DNA of 64,000 nt. It comes from CAZEVY01 sp964515555 (GTDB lineage Bacteria > Acidobacteriota > Terriglobia > Bryobacterales > Bryobacteraceae). The translations under genes and the position numbers were made by a program. A model generated the notes under the pieces. It made no database searches and was not told the DNA's origin. It worked only from the letters and a program-made list of their open reading frames with translations. Positions 11,672 to 20,645 of this stretch are shown here, piece by piece (the first letter of the stretch is position 1; the number at the start of each line of letters is the position of its first letter). The stretch is taken from contig CAZEVY010000007.1 of NCBI GenBank assembly GCA_964515555.1, forward strand, positions 1-64,000, read 5' to 3'.

Positions 11672-12868
11672 CTACTCGCGATTGAGCGCGCGGACGCGGA
11701 ACATCGGCTTGTCCTTCTCGGCCGGGTCCTGTTCGTAGATCTGTTCGGTCTTCGACGGATCGTAGTCGCGCCACAGCCAGGCGAGCGACCGCGGCAGCTC
11801 GGCGCTGCCGTGCGCCGAATTGTGCGATCCGTTGCTCCAGCTGAGTCGAAAATCGTAGCCGCGCATCTTGAGCGAGTTGGCGAGCTGGATGTTCTGGAGC
11901 GGCCAGCTTCCGTGGTTGTTCTCCAGGTCCTCGGAGCCGTCCTGGAGCCAGACGCGGATGTTGCGCTTGGGCTCCTTGCGCACCTTGAACGGATAGACGT
12001 TGCCGCCCTCTAGCTGGCCGGGCCTCCATTGAATGCTGGTGTAGCTGCCGATGTGCGAGAGCACGCGGCTGAACTGATCGTTGTGCTGCCAGGCGGCGTT
12101 CAGCGCGCAGATCGCGCCGGAGGACTGCCCTTCGATGCCGCGTGAGTACGCATCGCGGCGGATGTTGTGTTTCGCCTGCACCTCGGCCAGGATCTCGTCG
12201 CGCAGGAAGCGCGGATAGGTGTCGTCGACGGTGTCGTACTGAATGCTGCGCAGGCGTTGCTGGCCGCGCAGGCCGGGATTGATGAAGACGCTGATCATCA
12301 CCGGAATGCGCTTCTGGTGCGTGAGATTGTCGAGCACGTTGAGGGTCTTGCTGGCGCCGTTGCGGTTAATGTGGCGCTCGCCGTCCTGCCAGACCATCAG
12401 CGCCGCCGGACGCGAGGCGTCGTATTGCGCGGGCACGTAGATCCAGTAATCGCTGGTCATGCCTTCGTAGATTTTGCTGGTGTGGACCAGCTTGGCCGAG
12501 AGCGCGCCCTCAATGGCGCCGGGCTTCAGGTAGCAGTCCGAAAGATATACGGGGACGTCCTGGCGGCCCCCGTAGCGCTTGCCGTCGATCAGGTAGTGGA
12601 AGGAGTGCGACGTGCCCTGGCGCAGTTCGGTCGAGTAGGTCCAGACCGGGGCGCCGGGAAGCCTCTCCATGCGTCCGGCGGGGGCGTCGTCGATGCGCAG
12701 CAGCGGCTCGGTCGCGGACTCGACCGCGAAGAACGCCGCCGGTCCCTGGGTGTGGAAGGCGACGCCCTTCTTCACGTCGGCCGGATTCATGGCGGCGACC
12801 AGCTCTTGCGGGGACTTCTGCGCGAGCGCGGCGAGGCTGGCGAGGGAGAGCAGAATCGTGTAGCGCAT
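11672..12868 (-). CDS. secreted Fes-like esterase (alpha/beta hydrolase)
   Basis: 398 residues with a Sec signal (MRYTILLSLASLAALAQ). An early-set beta-sandwich (about 35-125) precedes an esterase-D/enterochelin-esterase-type hydrolase domain. The nucleophile elbow is GQSSGA near residue 230, and the acid/His pair is likely in QDGSEDLENNHGSW and SNGSHNSAHG. Relatives hydrolyse siderophore or feruloyl esters, and no siderophore genes are nearby. It lies 51 bases downstream of the peptidase start on the same strand and has its own promoter-like TACACT. Confidence 0.85.
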   Translation of the reverse strand: MRYTILLSLASLAALAQKSPQELVAAMNPADVKKGVAFHTQGPAAFFAVESATEPLLRIDDAPAGRMERLPGAPVWTYSTELRQGTSHSFHYLIDGKRYGGRQDVPVYLSDCYLKPGAIEGALSAKLVHTSKIYEGMTSDYWIYVPAQYDASRPAALMVWQDGERHINRNGASKTLNVLDNLTHQKRIPVMISVFINPGLRGQQRLRSIQYDTVDDTYPRFLRDEILAEVQAKHNIRRDAYSRGIEGQSSGAICALNAAWQHNDQFSRVLSHIGSYTSIQWRPGQLEGGNVYPFKVRKEPKRNIRVWLQDGSEDLENNHGSWPLQNIQLANSLKMRGYDFRLSWSNGSHNSAHGSAELPRSLAWLWRDYDPSKTEQIYEQDPAEKDKPMFRVRALNRE

Positions 12869-12878
12869 ACCGCTGCTC

Positions 12879-12884
12879 AGTGTA
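12879..12884 (-). promoter_or_regulatory. -10 candidate for the esterase gene
   Basis: TACACT on the minus strand ends 10 bases before the ATG at 12868. A weak -35 (TTCGGA) lies 17 bases upstream at 12902-12907. Confidence 0.4.
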
Positions 12885-12917
12885 TCGCAGCGGCGCGAAC
12901 GTCCGAAGGATCGAGTC

Positions 12918-13424
12918 TTAGCCGGCGCTGCGGGCGCGCCGCGCGGCTAGGCCCTCGGCGCGAACAACCGGCTTGCGCGCGGCCGCCGGGACCAGACGCC
13001 GGGCCTGGTCGCTGACGCACACCAGGAACATGGGCTGGCGGGCGTTCTTCAGCAGGTCGATGATGCGGCTCTCGCGGTCTTCGAGGTAGATGGAGCGCCC
13101 GTCGGTGAGCAGGTGCAGATCGCTCGCGCCGTTCATGACGTCGCTCAGGCGCCGGCTCATCTCGCGCTGGAGGAAGCGCAGCACCCGCCGGATCTTCTGG
13201 AGCGAAAAGCCCTTGCGCCGCAGCTCGGCGATCACCGAGACCTCAATGACGTCGGCGGCGGCGTAGACGCGGCGATGGCCTTCATGGCGCGGCGAGACCA
13301 CTTTGCGCTCATCCCACCACTGCAACTGCCGAAGGCTGACGCCGGAGAGCCGCGACACGTCGGCGCTGGTGAAGGCGCGGTCGCCGGGCTCGACCGCGGG
13401 GCGGGACTTCCTTGGTTTAAACAT
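12918..13424 (-). CDS. MerR family transcriptional regulator
   Basis: 168 residues. An N-terminal winged helix-turn-helix of the MerR class (RAFTSADVSRLSGVSLRQLQWWDERKVVSP, then the wing GHRRVYAAADV) is followed by a helix (LRRKGFSLQKIRRVLRFLQ) and a C-terminal domain of unknown ligand. No Cys cluster typical of metal sensors is seen. The ATG at 13424 is chosen because a strong promoter at 13457-13484 starts the message near 13450, which excludes the longer open frame back to 13484. Confidence 0.88.
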   Translation of the reverse strand: MFKPRKSRPAVEPGDRAFTSADVSRLSGVSLRQLQWWDERKVVSPRHEGHRRVYAAADVIEVSVIAELRRKGFSLQKIRRVLRFLQREMSRRLSDVMNGASDLHLLTDGRSIYLEDRESRIIDLLKNARQPMFLVCVSDQARRLVPAAARKPVVRAEGLAARRARSAG

Positions 13425-13456
13425 GAAGGGTCGCTTCCGTTTTTGGGGACTTCCCG

Positions 13457-13484
13457 ATTGTACTCGAACGGGAGGGGAAGTCAA
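13457..13484 (-). promoter_or_regulatory. sigma-70 promoter of the MerR gene
   Basis: TTGACT (13484-13479), a 16-base spacer and TACAAT (13462-13457) on the minus strand. This is one of the best consensus promoters in the window. Predicted +1 is near 13450, with a leader of about 26 bases. Confidence 0.75.
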
Positions 13485-13512
13485 TGGGCATCTCGGCGCG
13501 CACGGCCCGGGT

Positions 13513-14721
13513 TCATGGCAAGCGTAGAAAGCGGTGACTCTTGGCCTTCGGGAAGCTCTTGATGCGGGCCATGAAGTCAGTTACGGTGATCTGTGCGGGC
13601 CAGTCGAGATTCAGTTCCAGTGTCTCGGCGGAGTGCCATCGAAGCGCTCCGAGGTGAATCAGCGCGTCGACATCCCTTACGAAAGCCTGAAGAGGGTTCT
13701 TGAGCTTCGAGTAAAGGGCCGATTCCAACCGGCTAAGTAGTCGCGCCTCCTTCAGCGGCCCGCGACGGTTCAGCATGACATTCAGGATTTCCATCTGCCG
13801 CACCGCGAGGACGCGTTTGCGCGGCGTTCGCAGGTGCTGGAACAGGTCGAGCATAACGTTGCGGAACAGCGCCTTCTTCACGCCAACGGCGATCTCGGCG
13901 AAAAGGCGATCGCATTGCACCTTGACGCCGCGCAGCGCGAACTGGAGGAACGGAGTCAGGTCGTGATTGGAACGCCGAACATCGGCCAGCGCCGTTAGAT
14001 AGGCGGGCTTCTCCTCGTAGTAATAGTTCGACATCGCGATGAAGGCCGTGTCGCGCAGCCCCGCACGCTGGAGCATCAATGCTTCGATGGCTCGCGCGGT
14101 CCGACCGTTGCCGTCCAGGAACGGATGCATGGCGGCAAAATGGTAGTGCAGCGCCATTGCCGCGACCAGAGGATCGTGCCCGCGAAAACGACCGTTGAGT
14201 TCACGGACTAGCGTGGCGAACGCCGTCGCGCACTCGGCGCCGCCCTCACACCCCCGGTGCCTCGGAGAACCGAACGTTACGTTCTCGCCTTGGCCGCGCA
14301 AGCGGCCGGGCGGGCAGTGATCGTCGTCGCAGCCGGTGACCATCCGGCGATGGACTTCGCGGATCAGGTCTTCGGTCATCGGGCGGTCGTCAGGAACGCC
14401 GGCGATCCACCGGTAAGTCTCGACCGCGGCGCGCGCCTGTCGCTGCGACCGCGTCAGCAGGTCGGCCCCAGGAATCGCCGACGCGAGGGCTTGGTCGAGT
14501 TCCTGCTCTGTAAATTCGGCCCCTTCGATGCGCGATGTTCCGGCGACCTCCATCTTCAACTGGATGGCCTGCAGATCCTCCAGCCAGTCTCGTTGATAAG
14601 GGAGAGCCCTTAGGGCCTGAATTGCGGCCTTTGCCGCCACCAGGTCGTCGAGAATCCGGTTCTGGGCATAGGCGATCCAATGCTGGGGGAAATGGTAGGG
14701 GATCGCTCTGTCGTTGGCCAT
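13513..14721 (-). CDS. Fic family protein (class II, with N-terminal inhibitory helix)
   Basis: 402 residues. The Fic active-site loop is intact: HPFLDGNGRTAR near residue 197, the signature for transfer of AMP or another nucleotide group from a donor to a target protein. An N-terminal inhibitory motif of the (S/T)xxxE(G/N) type is visible as TSRIEG near residue 62, so activity is probably autoinhibited by the class II mechanism. A Fic_N-like region precedes the core and a C-terminal winged helix-like segment (about 320-400) follows. The target is unknown. The promoter carries an inverted repeat over its -35. Confidence 0.92.
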   Translation of the reverse strand: MANDRAIPYHFPQHWIAYAQNRILDDLVAAKAAIQALRALPYQRDWLEDLQAIQLKMEVAGTSRIEGAEFTEQELDQALASAIPGADLLTRSQRQARAAVETYRWIAGVPDDRPMTEDLIREVHRRMVTGCDDDHCPPGRLRGQGENVTFGSPRHRGCEGGAECATAFATLVRELNGRFRGHDPLVAAMALHYHFAAMHPFLDGNGRTARAIEALMLQRAGLRDTAFIAMSNYYYEEKPAYLTALADVRRSNHDLTPFLQFALRGVKVQCDRLFAEIAVGVKKALFRNVMLDLFQHLRTPRKRVLAVRQMEILNVMLNRRGPLKEARLLSRLESALYSKLKNPLQAFVRDVDALIHLGALRWHSAETLELNLDWPAQITVTDFMARIKSFPKAKSHRFLRLP

Positions 14722-14729
14722 CCGAGCAC

Positions 14730-14758
14730 AGAGTAGCGGCTTATTGACGTGCAGTCAA
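14730..14758 (-). promoter_or_regulatory. promoter of the fic gene, leaderless
   Basis: TTGACT (14758-14753), a 17-base spacer and TACTCT (14735-14730). The ATG at 14721 comes 8 bases later, leaving essentially no leader. Confidence 0.7.
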
Positions 14759-14760
14759 TA
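14742..14760. promoter_or_regulatory. operator-like inverted repeat over the fic -35
   Basis: TATTGAC, 5 bases, GTCAATA: a perfect 7-base inverted repeat. One arm contains the -35 hexamer, so a dimeric protein bound here would block the promoter. Confidence 0.5.
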
Positions 14761-14832
14761 GCTCGAATCATCTGCTGCAAACAAAACACTTATCTCTATT
14801 GGTGTACGTTTCGTTTGAGGTTCGCTTTGAGG

Positions 14833-16365
<1,533 letters not shown>

Positions 16366-16684
16366 TAACGATCACCTCCGCTGGAGGGCGGGTATACTTT
16401 GCACACAAAGACCGAGTGCCCGCTCGGGGGAGCAGATGGTGTAGCCGTCAATCGGTCGCCCGTGGCCGCTTGAGATGCATCGCCCCATTCGAGGGCGTTC
16501 AAGCGATTATAGCATTCAACGTGCACAATTCAAAGCCCTAACTCGGTAGTGTACCGACTGTCGTGCCGACCCGCTCTCCTACGTATTAAGATGCTTTCCG
16601 AACGGTTTCGTTTCACCCCACGGCGCGACAGCAACAAGGGCTTAGGAATGTGTAAGTTCGATGACAGCCGCCAGCTCGGCTCGG
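16366..16684 (-). other. rpoD leader and promoter region, no gene
   Basis: A 319-base gap between nrdR and rpoD. It holds the rpoD promoter (16506-16533), a leader of about 134 bases, a small hairpin (CCGAG, 6 bases, CTCGG at 16412-16427), a second -10-like TATACC near 16391-16396 and the perfect ribosome-binding site. Bases 16550-16684 show no recognised element. Confidence 0.6.
16506..16533 (-). promoter_or_regulatory. extended -10 consensus promoter of rpoD
   Basis: TTGAAT (16533-16528), a 16-base spacer and a perfect TATAAT (16511-16506) preceded by TGC, an extended -10. Predicted +1 is near 16499. Confidence 0.75.
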
Positions 16685-17146
16685 CTACGGCCGCTTCTGA
16701 CGCACCAAGTGCTGTAGCTCCGTTAGAAAGGCGTCCACGTCCTGAAAGTCCTTGTACACCGACGCGAATCGTACGTAAGCGACGCGGTCCAGGGCCCGCA
16801 GGCGTTCCATTACAATACTGCCTATTTCTGTAGTTGATAGCTCGCGGTCGGCGCTCTCGGCGATGCGCCCGTCGATCTCGTCGACGATGGACGCCAGCGA
16901 TGCCATCTTAACGGGCCGCTTCTCACAGGCTCTCATCAGTCCGGTGAGGATCTTCTGGCGGTCGAACTTCTCGCGGCGGCCGTCTTTCTTGACGACCATG
17001 TAGGGCACTTCGTCGATGCGCTCGTAGGTGGTGAAGCGCCGCTCACATTGAAGGCACTGGCGGCGGCGCCGAATCGTGTCGCCCTCCTTGCTTTCGCGAG
17101 AGTCCAGAACGCGATCCTCGGCGTGGCCGCAGAACGGGCACTTCAT
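16685..17146 (-). CDS. nrdR: transcriptional repressor NrdR
   Basis: 153 residues, typical family length. The N-terminal zinc ribbon (MKCPFCGH and CLQCERRFTTYE) is followed by the ATP-cone (MVVKKDGRREKFDRQKI). NrdR senses ATP/dATP and represses ribonucleotide reductase genes, which are not in this window. The ATG has an AAAGGAG ribosome-binding site. Confidence 0.96.
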   Translation of the reverse strand: MKCPFCGHAEDRVLDSRESKEGDTIRRRRQCLQCERRFTTYERIDEVPYMVVKKDGRREKFDRQKILTGLMRACEKRPVKMASLASIVDEIDGRIAESADRELSTTEIGSIVMERLRALDRVAYVRFASVYKDFQDVDAFLTELQHLVRQKRP

Positions 17147-17200
17147 GCGTCGCTCCTTTCCCGGGGTGATGCCGCGACCGGGCTTCTCATGACGGCTCCC

Positions 17201-18265
17201 TTACGGCTGCTCGGGACCGGGCGCCGACTCCCGCGCGACCGCCTTCAACCGGGCGAACGTGATGCCCTCGTGGAACGCGAAGGCAAGTCCGACGGGAACA
17301 ATTACTACAAACATCGTCATCCACAGGACCATGGCCACGCTAGTGGCTGCCTCCAGTCCGATCCCGAACAACTCCGTGAGCACGGCAACGCTCGCGACTT
17401 GCAGTCCCCCGCCCAGCCCCGGGATCTGAATTACCTGGCCGAAACTGACAAAACCCACGAATATCGTCACGTCGGTGACGCTCATCCGCGACGTGACCGG
17501 AGAGGCCTGGAAAACGCAGTAGTAGCAGGCGACAATCAGGAACCATTCGAGCGCACTATAGGCCAGGATCTTCAAGACGAATCCGGAGTCCTTCGCCGAA
17601 CCCAGCCCCTGGGTGAAGGTTTCGAGCATTCCTGCCGCCCGCCCGCGGTATTTTTCGGGGAGGAACGCGATCGCGTCGCCGAGCCGGCTCGCCAGCCGGT
17701 CCGAGAACACCCGCACGGCGATCAGGAAGGCCAGGCAGACCGCCGCGCAAATCCCCACCGCGTAGCCGCCGACCTGTAAGACCGACCGCATCGTGTCTCC
17801 GACCGAGGCCGCCGAATGGTCGACGCGCGCCAGCGCATACCCGAAGATCAGCAGGGCGAACACCAGGTCGTAGACGCGCTCCAGGAGCCAGGCGCCCAAC
17901 TGCGAGGTGAACGGGACCTTTTCCTTTGTAGCAATCAGGTATGGGCGGACCAGTTCACCGGGCCGCCCGAGGAGCACGATGGCCGTAAATCCTATTGCTG
18001 TAGCAGTTGTGAGCCGCCACAGGTTCGGGTGCTCGCACACGGGCTTCATCAAGATGCGCCAGCGAAGGGCGCGCCCCAGGTAAGTCGAAAGAGCGAAACC
18101 GGCGGCGCCGGCCAGCCAGAGCGGATCGAGCCTCCAAAACGCGTCGGCGAACTCGGACCACCGAAACTCGCCCTGGCGGGAATAGAGCAGCAAGACAGCA
18201 CCCACGAGAACAAGAAGAGTGAAGGCCACGCCGGCCTGGAGACCCCACCGTGCACCGGCTTTCAT
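17201..18265 (-). CDS. flippase-like membrane protein (lysylphosphatidylglycerol synthase TM family, UPF0104)
   Basis: 354 residues with about eight transmembrane helices. The family motifs LGRALRWRILM, LLGRPGELVRPYLIA and IPGLGGGLQVA are conserved. The catalytic MprF domain is absent, so this is the membrane-only form seen next to glycolipid and hopanoid genes. It probably moves a lipid or lipid-linked sugar across the membrane. It is divergent from the ECF sigma gene. Confidence 0.88.
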   Translation of the reverse strand: MKAGARWGLQAGVAFTLLVLVGAVLLLYSRQGEFRWSEFADAFWRLDPLWLAGAAGFALSTYLGRALRWRILMKPVCEHPNLWRLTTATAIGFTAIVLLGRPGELVRPYLIATKEKVPFTSQLGAWLLERVYDLVFALLIFGYALARVDHSAASVGDTMRSVLQVGGYAVGICAAVCLAFLIAVRVFSDRLASRLGDAIAFLPEKYRGRAAGMLETFTQGLGSAKDSGFVLKILAYSALEWFLIVACYYCVFQASPVTSRMSVTDVTIFVGFVSFGQVIQIPGLGGGLQVASVAVLTELFGIGLEAATSVAMVLWMTMFVVIVPVGLAFAFHEGITFARLKAVARESAPGPEQP

Positions 18266-18359
18266 GGCCGCCCGGGCATGAAGTTTCCTGCACCGGCGGC
18301 CCCAGCCGGACTAAAATAATCTCTTACCGTCACAAGATCGTGATTCGAGCGAACTTCTC

Positions 18360-18381
18360 ATGATAAACCCTCGTTTATCAT
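18360..18381. promoter_or_regulatory. 22-base perfect inverted repeat upstream of the ECF sigma gene
   Basis: Arms of 9 bases (ATGATAAAC and GTTTATCAT) are separated by CCTC. It sits in the 191-base divergent interval between the flippase-like gene and the sigma gene, about 75 bases before the sigma start. An operator is the simplest reading; a hairpin is also possible. Confidence 0.5.
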
Positions 18382-18456
18382 TCTGGAAGGTGAAACAAGC
18401 CGCCCCGGCCGAGACGGACTCAGCCCGGCGGACTCGCTCCCTTCCCACGGGATACC

Positions 18457-19110
18457 ATGGCAGCACTTGCGGCAACCTGGCAGATGGCTCCGGCGGCGGC
18501 GACCGGCGCGGCTTGGAAGCCCGGCTGGAGAATCCCTAGGCCCTTGGACGCCGACGCCAATCTGGTCGAACGGTGTCTGAGGGGCGACGACACCGCCTGG
18601 GAGGACCTCGTCAAGGGTCATAGCCGGCGCGTCTACTCGATCTGCTTCCGCTTCACGGGCAACGGCGTCGACGCGCAGGACATCACGCAGGACGTGTTCC
18701 TGCGGATCTTCCAGAACTTGAAGAGCTTCCGATCGGGGGAGGGCTCCTTTGTCGTATGGCTGACGAGGCTCACCCGGAACCTGCTGATCGACCATTACCG
18801 GCGCAGCAAGTCGCAGCGGGCGACCGAGTCGATTGAGGACCACCTTCCGACGCTGGAGGGCAGGTCGACGCCGGACTCGCGCACCGAGGGGTTGCTCTCG
18901 GGACGGGAGGCGAGCGAGGTGTTGCAGGCCGGACTCCAGAAGCTCTCCCCGGAATTGCGCGAGGCCGTCGTGTTGAGGGATCTGGAAGAGCTGGAGTATC
19001 GTGAGATAGCCCAGGTGCTGAACGTACCGGAGGGCACGGTGAAATCGAGACTGAACCGCGGGCGCGCCGAACTGGCCCGCGTTCTACGGAGGCAGAAGAT
19101 CACGGTGTAG
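18457..19110 (+). CDS. ECF RNA polymerase sigma factor (RpoE-like)
   Basis: 217 residues. An Ala-rich N-terminal extension of about 25 residues precedes sigma region 2 (LVERCLRGDDTAWEDLV, VDAQDITQDVFLRIFQNL, FVVWLTRLTRNLLIDHYRR) and region 4 (LSPELREAVVLRDLEELEYREIAQVLNVPEGTVKSRLNRGRAEL). Region 1 and 3 are lacking, as expected for ECF factors. The gene for a zinc-finger anti-sigma factor follows after 26 bases, so activity is probably held off by it until an envelope signal. The true start may be slightly downstream. Confidence 0.93.
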   Translation: MAALAATWQMAPAAATGAAWKPGWRIPRPLDADANLVERCLRGDDTAWEDLVKGHSRRVYSICFRFTGNGVDAQDITQDVFLRIFQNLKSFRSGEGSFVVWLTRLTRNLLIDHYRRSKSQRATESIEDHLPTLEGRSTPDSRTEGLLSGREASEVLQAGLQKLSPELREAVVLRDLEELEYREIAQVLNVPEGTVKSRLNRGRAELARVLRRQKITV

Positions 19111-19135
19111 GCGACGCCGCGGTGCTGTTGCAGTC

Positions 19136-19777
19136 ATGAATTGCGCGGAACTCGAAATCCTGCTGTGCGACTACGTCGACGGGGCCCTGGCGGGCTCGCC
19201 GGCGGAGCGCTCGCAGGTGGAGCGTCACCTGGACGGCTGCGCGGCCTGCCGCGAGCTGGTGGAGGACGCACGCGCGGCGGCGGCGTTTCTGAAGCGCGCC
19301 GAGGCGGTGGAGCCGCCCGCCGAGCTGATCACCCGCATCCTGTTCCACGCACCCACTTCGTCGGCGGCCTCGCAACGTAAGGGCGGTCTGCGGACCTGGC
19401 TTGGCGGATGGCTCGGGCCGGTGCTGCAACCGCGCTTCGCGATGGGAATGGCCATGACCATTCTCTCGTTCTCGATGCTGGGCAAGTTCGCCAACCTGCC
19501 GCAGCGCCAGCTCACGCCGGCCGACCTGCATCCGGCCAAGGTGATGTCGGCGATCGAGGACAAGGTGCAGCGCACCTGGGACCGCGCCGTGAAGTACTAC
19601 GAGAACCTGCGGCTGGTTTACGAGATCCAGTCGCGACTCAGGGAATGGACCGAGCAGGAGGAGCAGGGACGGCGGTCGCAACCCGCCGGCGCCCTGGAGC
19701 CGAGGCCGGCCGAGCCGGGCGCGAAGTCAGCGCCACGGGCGCCGCCGCTCGACGTCCCCCTGGAAGGAGAACGATAA
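19136..19777 (+). CDS. anti-sigma factor with zinc-finger (zf-HC2) domain
   Basis: 213 residues. The N-terminus carries the ZAS zinc-binding motif (Cys near residue 3, then HLDGCAACREL), which grips the sigma factor. A single membrane segment (FAMGMAMTILSFSMLGKF, about 100-118) and an extracytoplasmic Pro/Arg-rich tail follow. It presumably anchors and inhibits the sigma factor encoded just upstream. Confidence 0.88.
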   Translation: MNCAELEILLCDYVDGALAGSPAERSQVERHLDGCAACRELVEDARAAAAFLKRAEAVEPPAELITRILFHAPTSSAASQRKGGLRTWLGGWLGPVLQPRFAMGMAMTILSFSMLGKFANLPQRQLTPADLHPAKVMSAIEDKVQRTWDRAVKYYENLRLVYEIQSRLREWTEQEEQGRRSQPAGALEPRPAEPGAKSAPRAPPLDVPLEGER

Positions 19778-19779
19778 TC

Positions 19780-20448
19780 ATGAACCCGAGCGACCAGCCC
19801 GCGACCCAGCCTGTCGCCTACTGCCGCACGTGCGGCAAAGCGCTGACCGCCGAAACCCAGCGCGTGTCGGGCGGCACGGTGTATTGCGCCGAGCACATGC
19901 CGGCCGGCGCCTCCACTCCTCCGCCGCCGGCAGCTCCCCCGTGGACTCCGCCGCCGGCGGGCGACTCGAGCGCATCGCCGGGGCTGGCCTTTCTGCTCGG
20001 CCTGATCCCGGGCGTCGGCGCGATTTACAACGGCCAGTACGCCAAGGGACTGGTGCACATGATCGTGTTCGGGATGCTCATCAGCATTCTCGACTCCGAC
20101 GCCGCCGGGTCGTTTCGGCCGTTGTTCGGGATGCTGGCGCCGGGATGGGTGGCCTACATGGCGTTCGAGGCTTACCATACGGCGCGGAAGCGGCTGCGGG
20201 GCGAAGCGGTGGACGAGTTCTCGAGCCTGGTGCCGCTGCGCGGCAGCAACGATTTTCCGGTGATTCCGGTGCTGCTGATCGCCTTCGGCACCATCTTCCT
20301 GCTGCACAACCTCGACATTCTGCGGCTCTACCAGATTCTGCGTTACTGGCCCGTGTTCCTGATCGCGCTGGGCGTGTACATGTTGTACGCGCGCATGACG
20401 GGCGCGCCGGCGCCGGAAGCGCGCGAGGAGGTCCGCAATGAGCAATAA
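19780..20448 (+). CDS. zinc-ribbon, TM2-like and LiaF-type membrane protein
   Basis: 222 residues. An N-terminal cysteine pair region (YCRTCGKALT, then VYCAEHM) resembles a B-box-like zinc ribbon. After a Pro-rich linker come helices of TM2 type (FLLGLIPGVGAIYNGQYAKG) and a C-terminal DUF5668/LiaF-type segment (LLIAFGTIFLLHNLDILRL, YWPVFLIALGVYMLYAR). ATG at 19780 with GGAAGGAGA upstream. Part of the sigma/anti-sigma operon, so probably an envelope-stress protein. Confidence 0.8.
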   Translation: MNPSDQPATQPVAYCRTCGKALTAETQRVSGGTVYCAEHMPAGASTPPPPAAPPWTPPPAGDSSASPGLAFLLGLIPGVGAIYNGQYAKGLVHMIVFGMLISILDSDAAGSFRPLFGMLAPGWVAYMAFEAYHTARKRLRGEAVDEFSSLVPLRGSNDFPVIPVLLIAFGTIFLLHNLDILRLYQILRYWPVFLIALGVYMLYARMTGAPAPEAREEVRNEQ

Positions 20449-20641
20449 CAGCGCCCAATCGCTGGTGGCGGCCGTGCGCGGGCCCGTGATGCTGATCACG
20501 CTGGGCACGATCATGGCGGTGGACCACTTCGGACCGTACGATTTCTGGCGGACCTGGCCGGTGCTGCTGATCGTGCTGGGCCTCTTCAAGCTGCTGGAGC
20601 GCGTCGCGTCGCGCGCCGGCGCGCCGGCGGAAGGGAGATAG
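20438..20641 (+). CDS. small LiaF-type (DUF5668-like) membrane protein
   Basis: 67 residues with two transmembrane helices. The GPVMLITLGTIMAVDHFGPYDF and TWPVLLIVLGLFKLLER segments match the repeat unit of the neighbouring proteins. It overlaps the upstream gene by 11 bases and the next starts 4 bases later. It is too small to act alone and may associate with its two neighbours. Confidence 0.8.
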   Translation: MSNNSAQSLVAAVRGPVMLITLGTIMAVDHFGPYDFWRTWPVLLIVLGLFKLLERVASRAGAPAEGR

Positions 20642-20645
20642 GCCA

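Noticed and set aside
13425..13484. N-terminal extension of the MerR protein
   Set aside because: The promoter lies within it and its +1 is downstream of that start.
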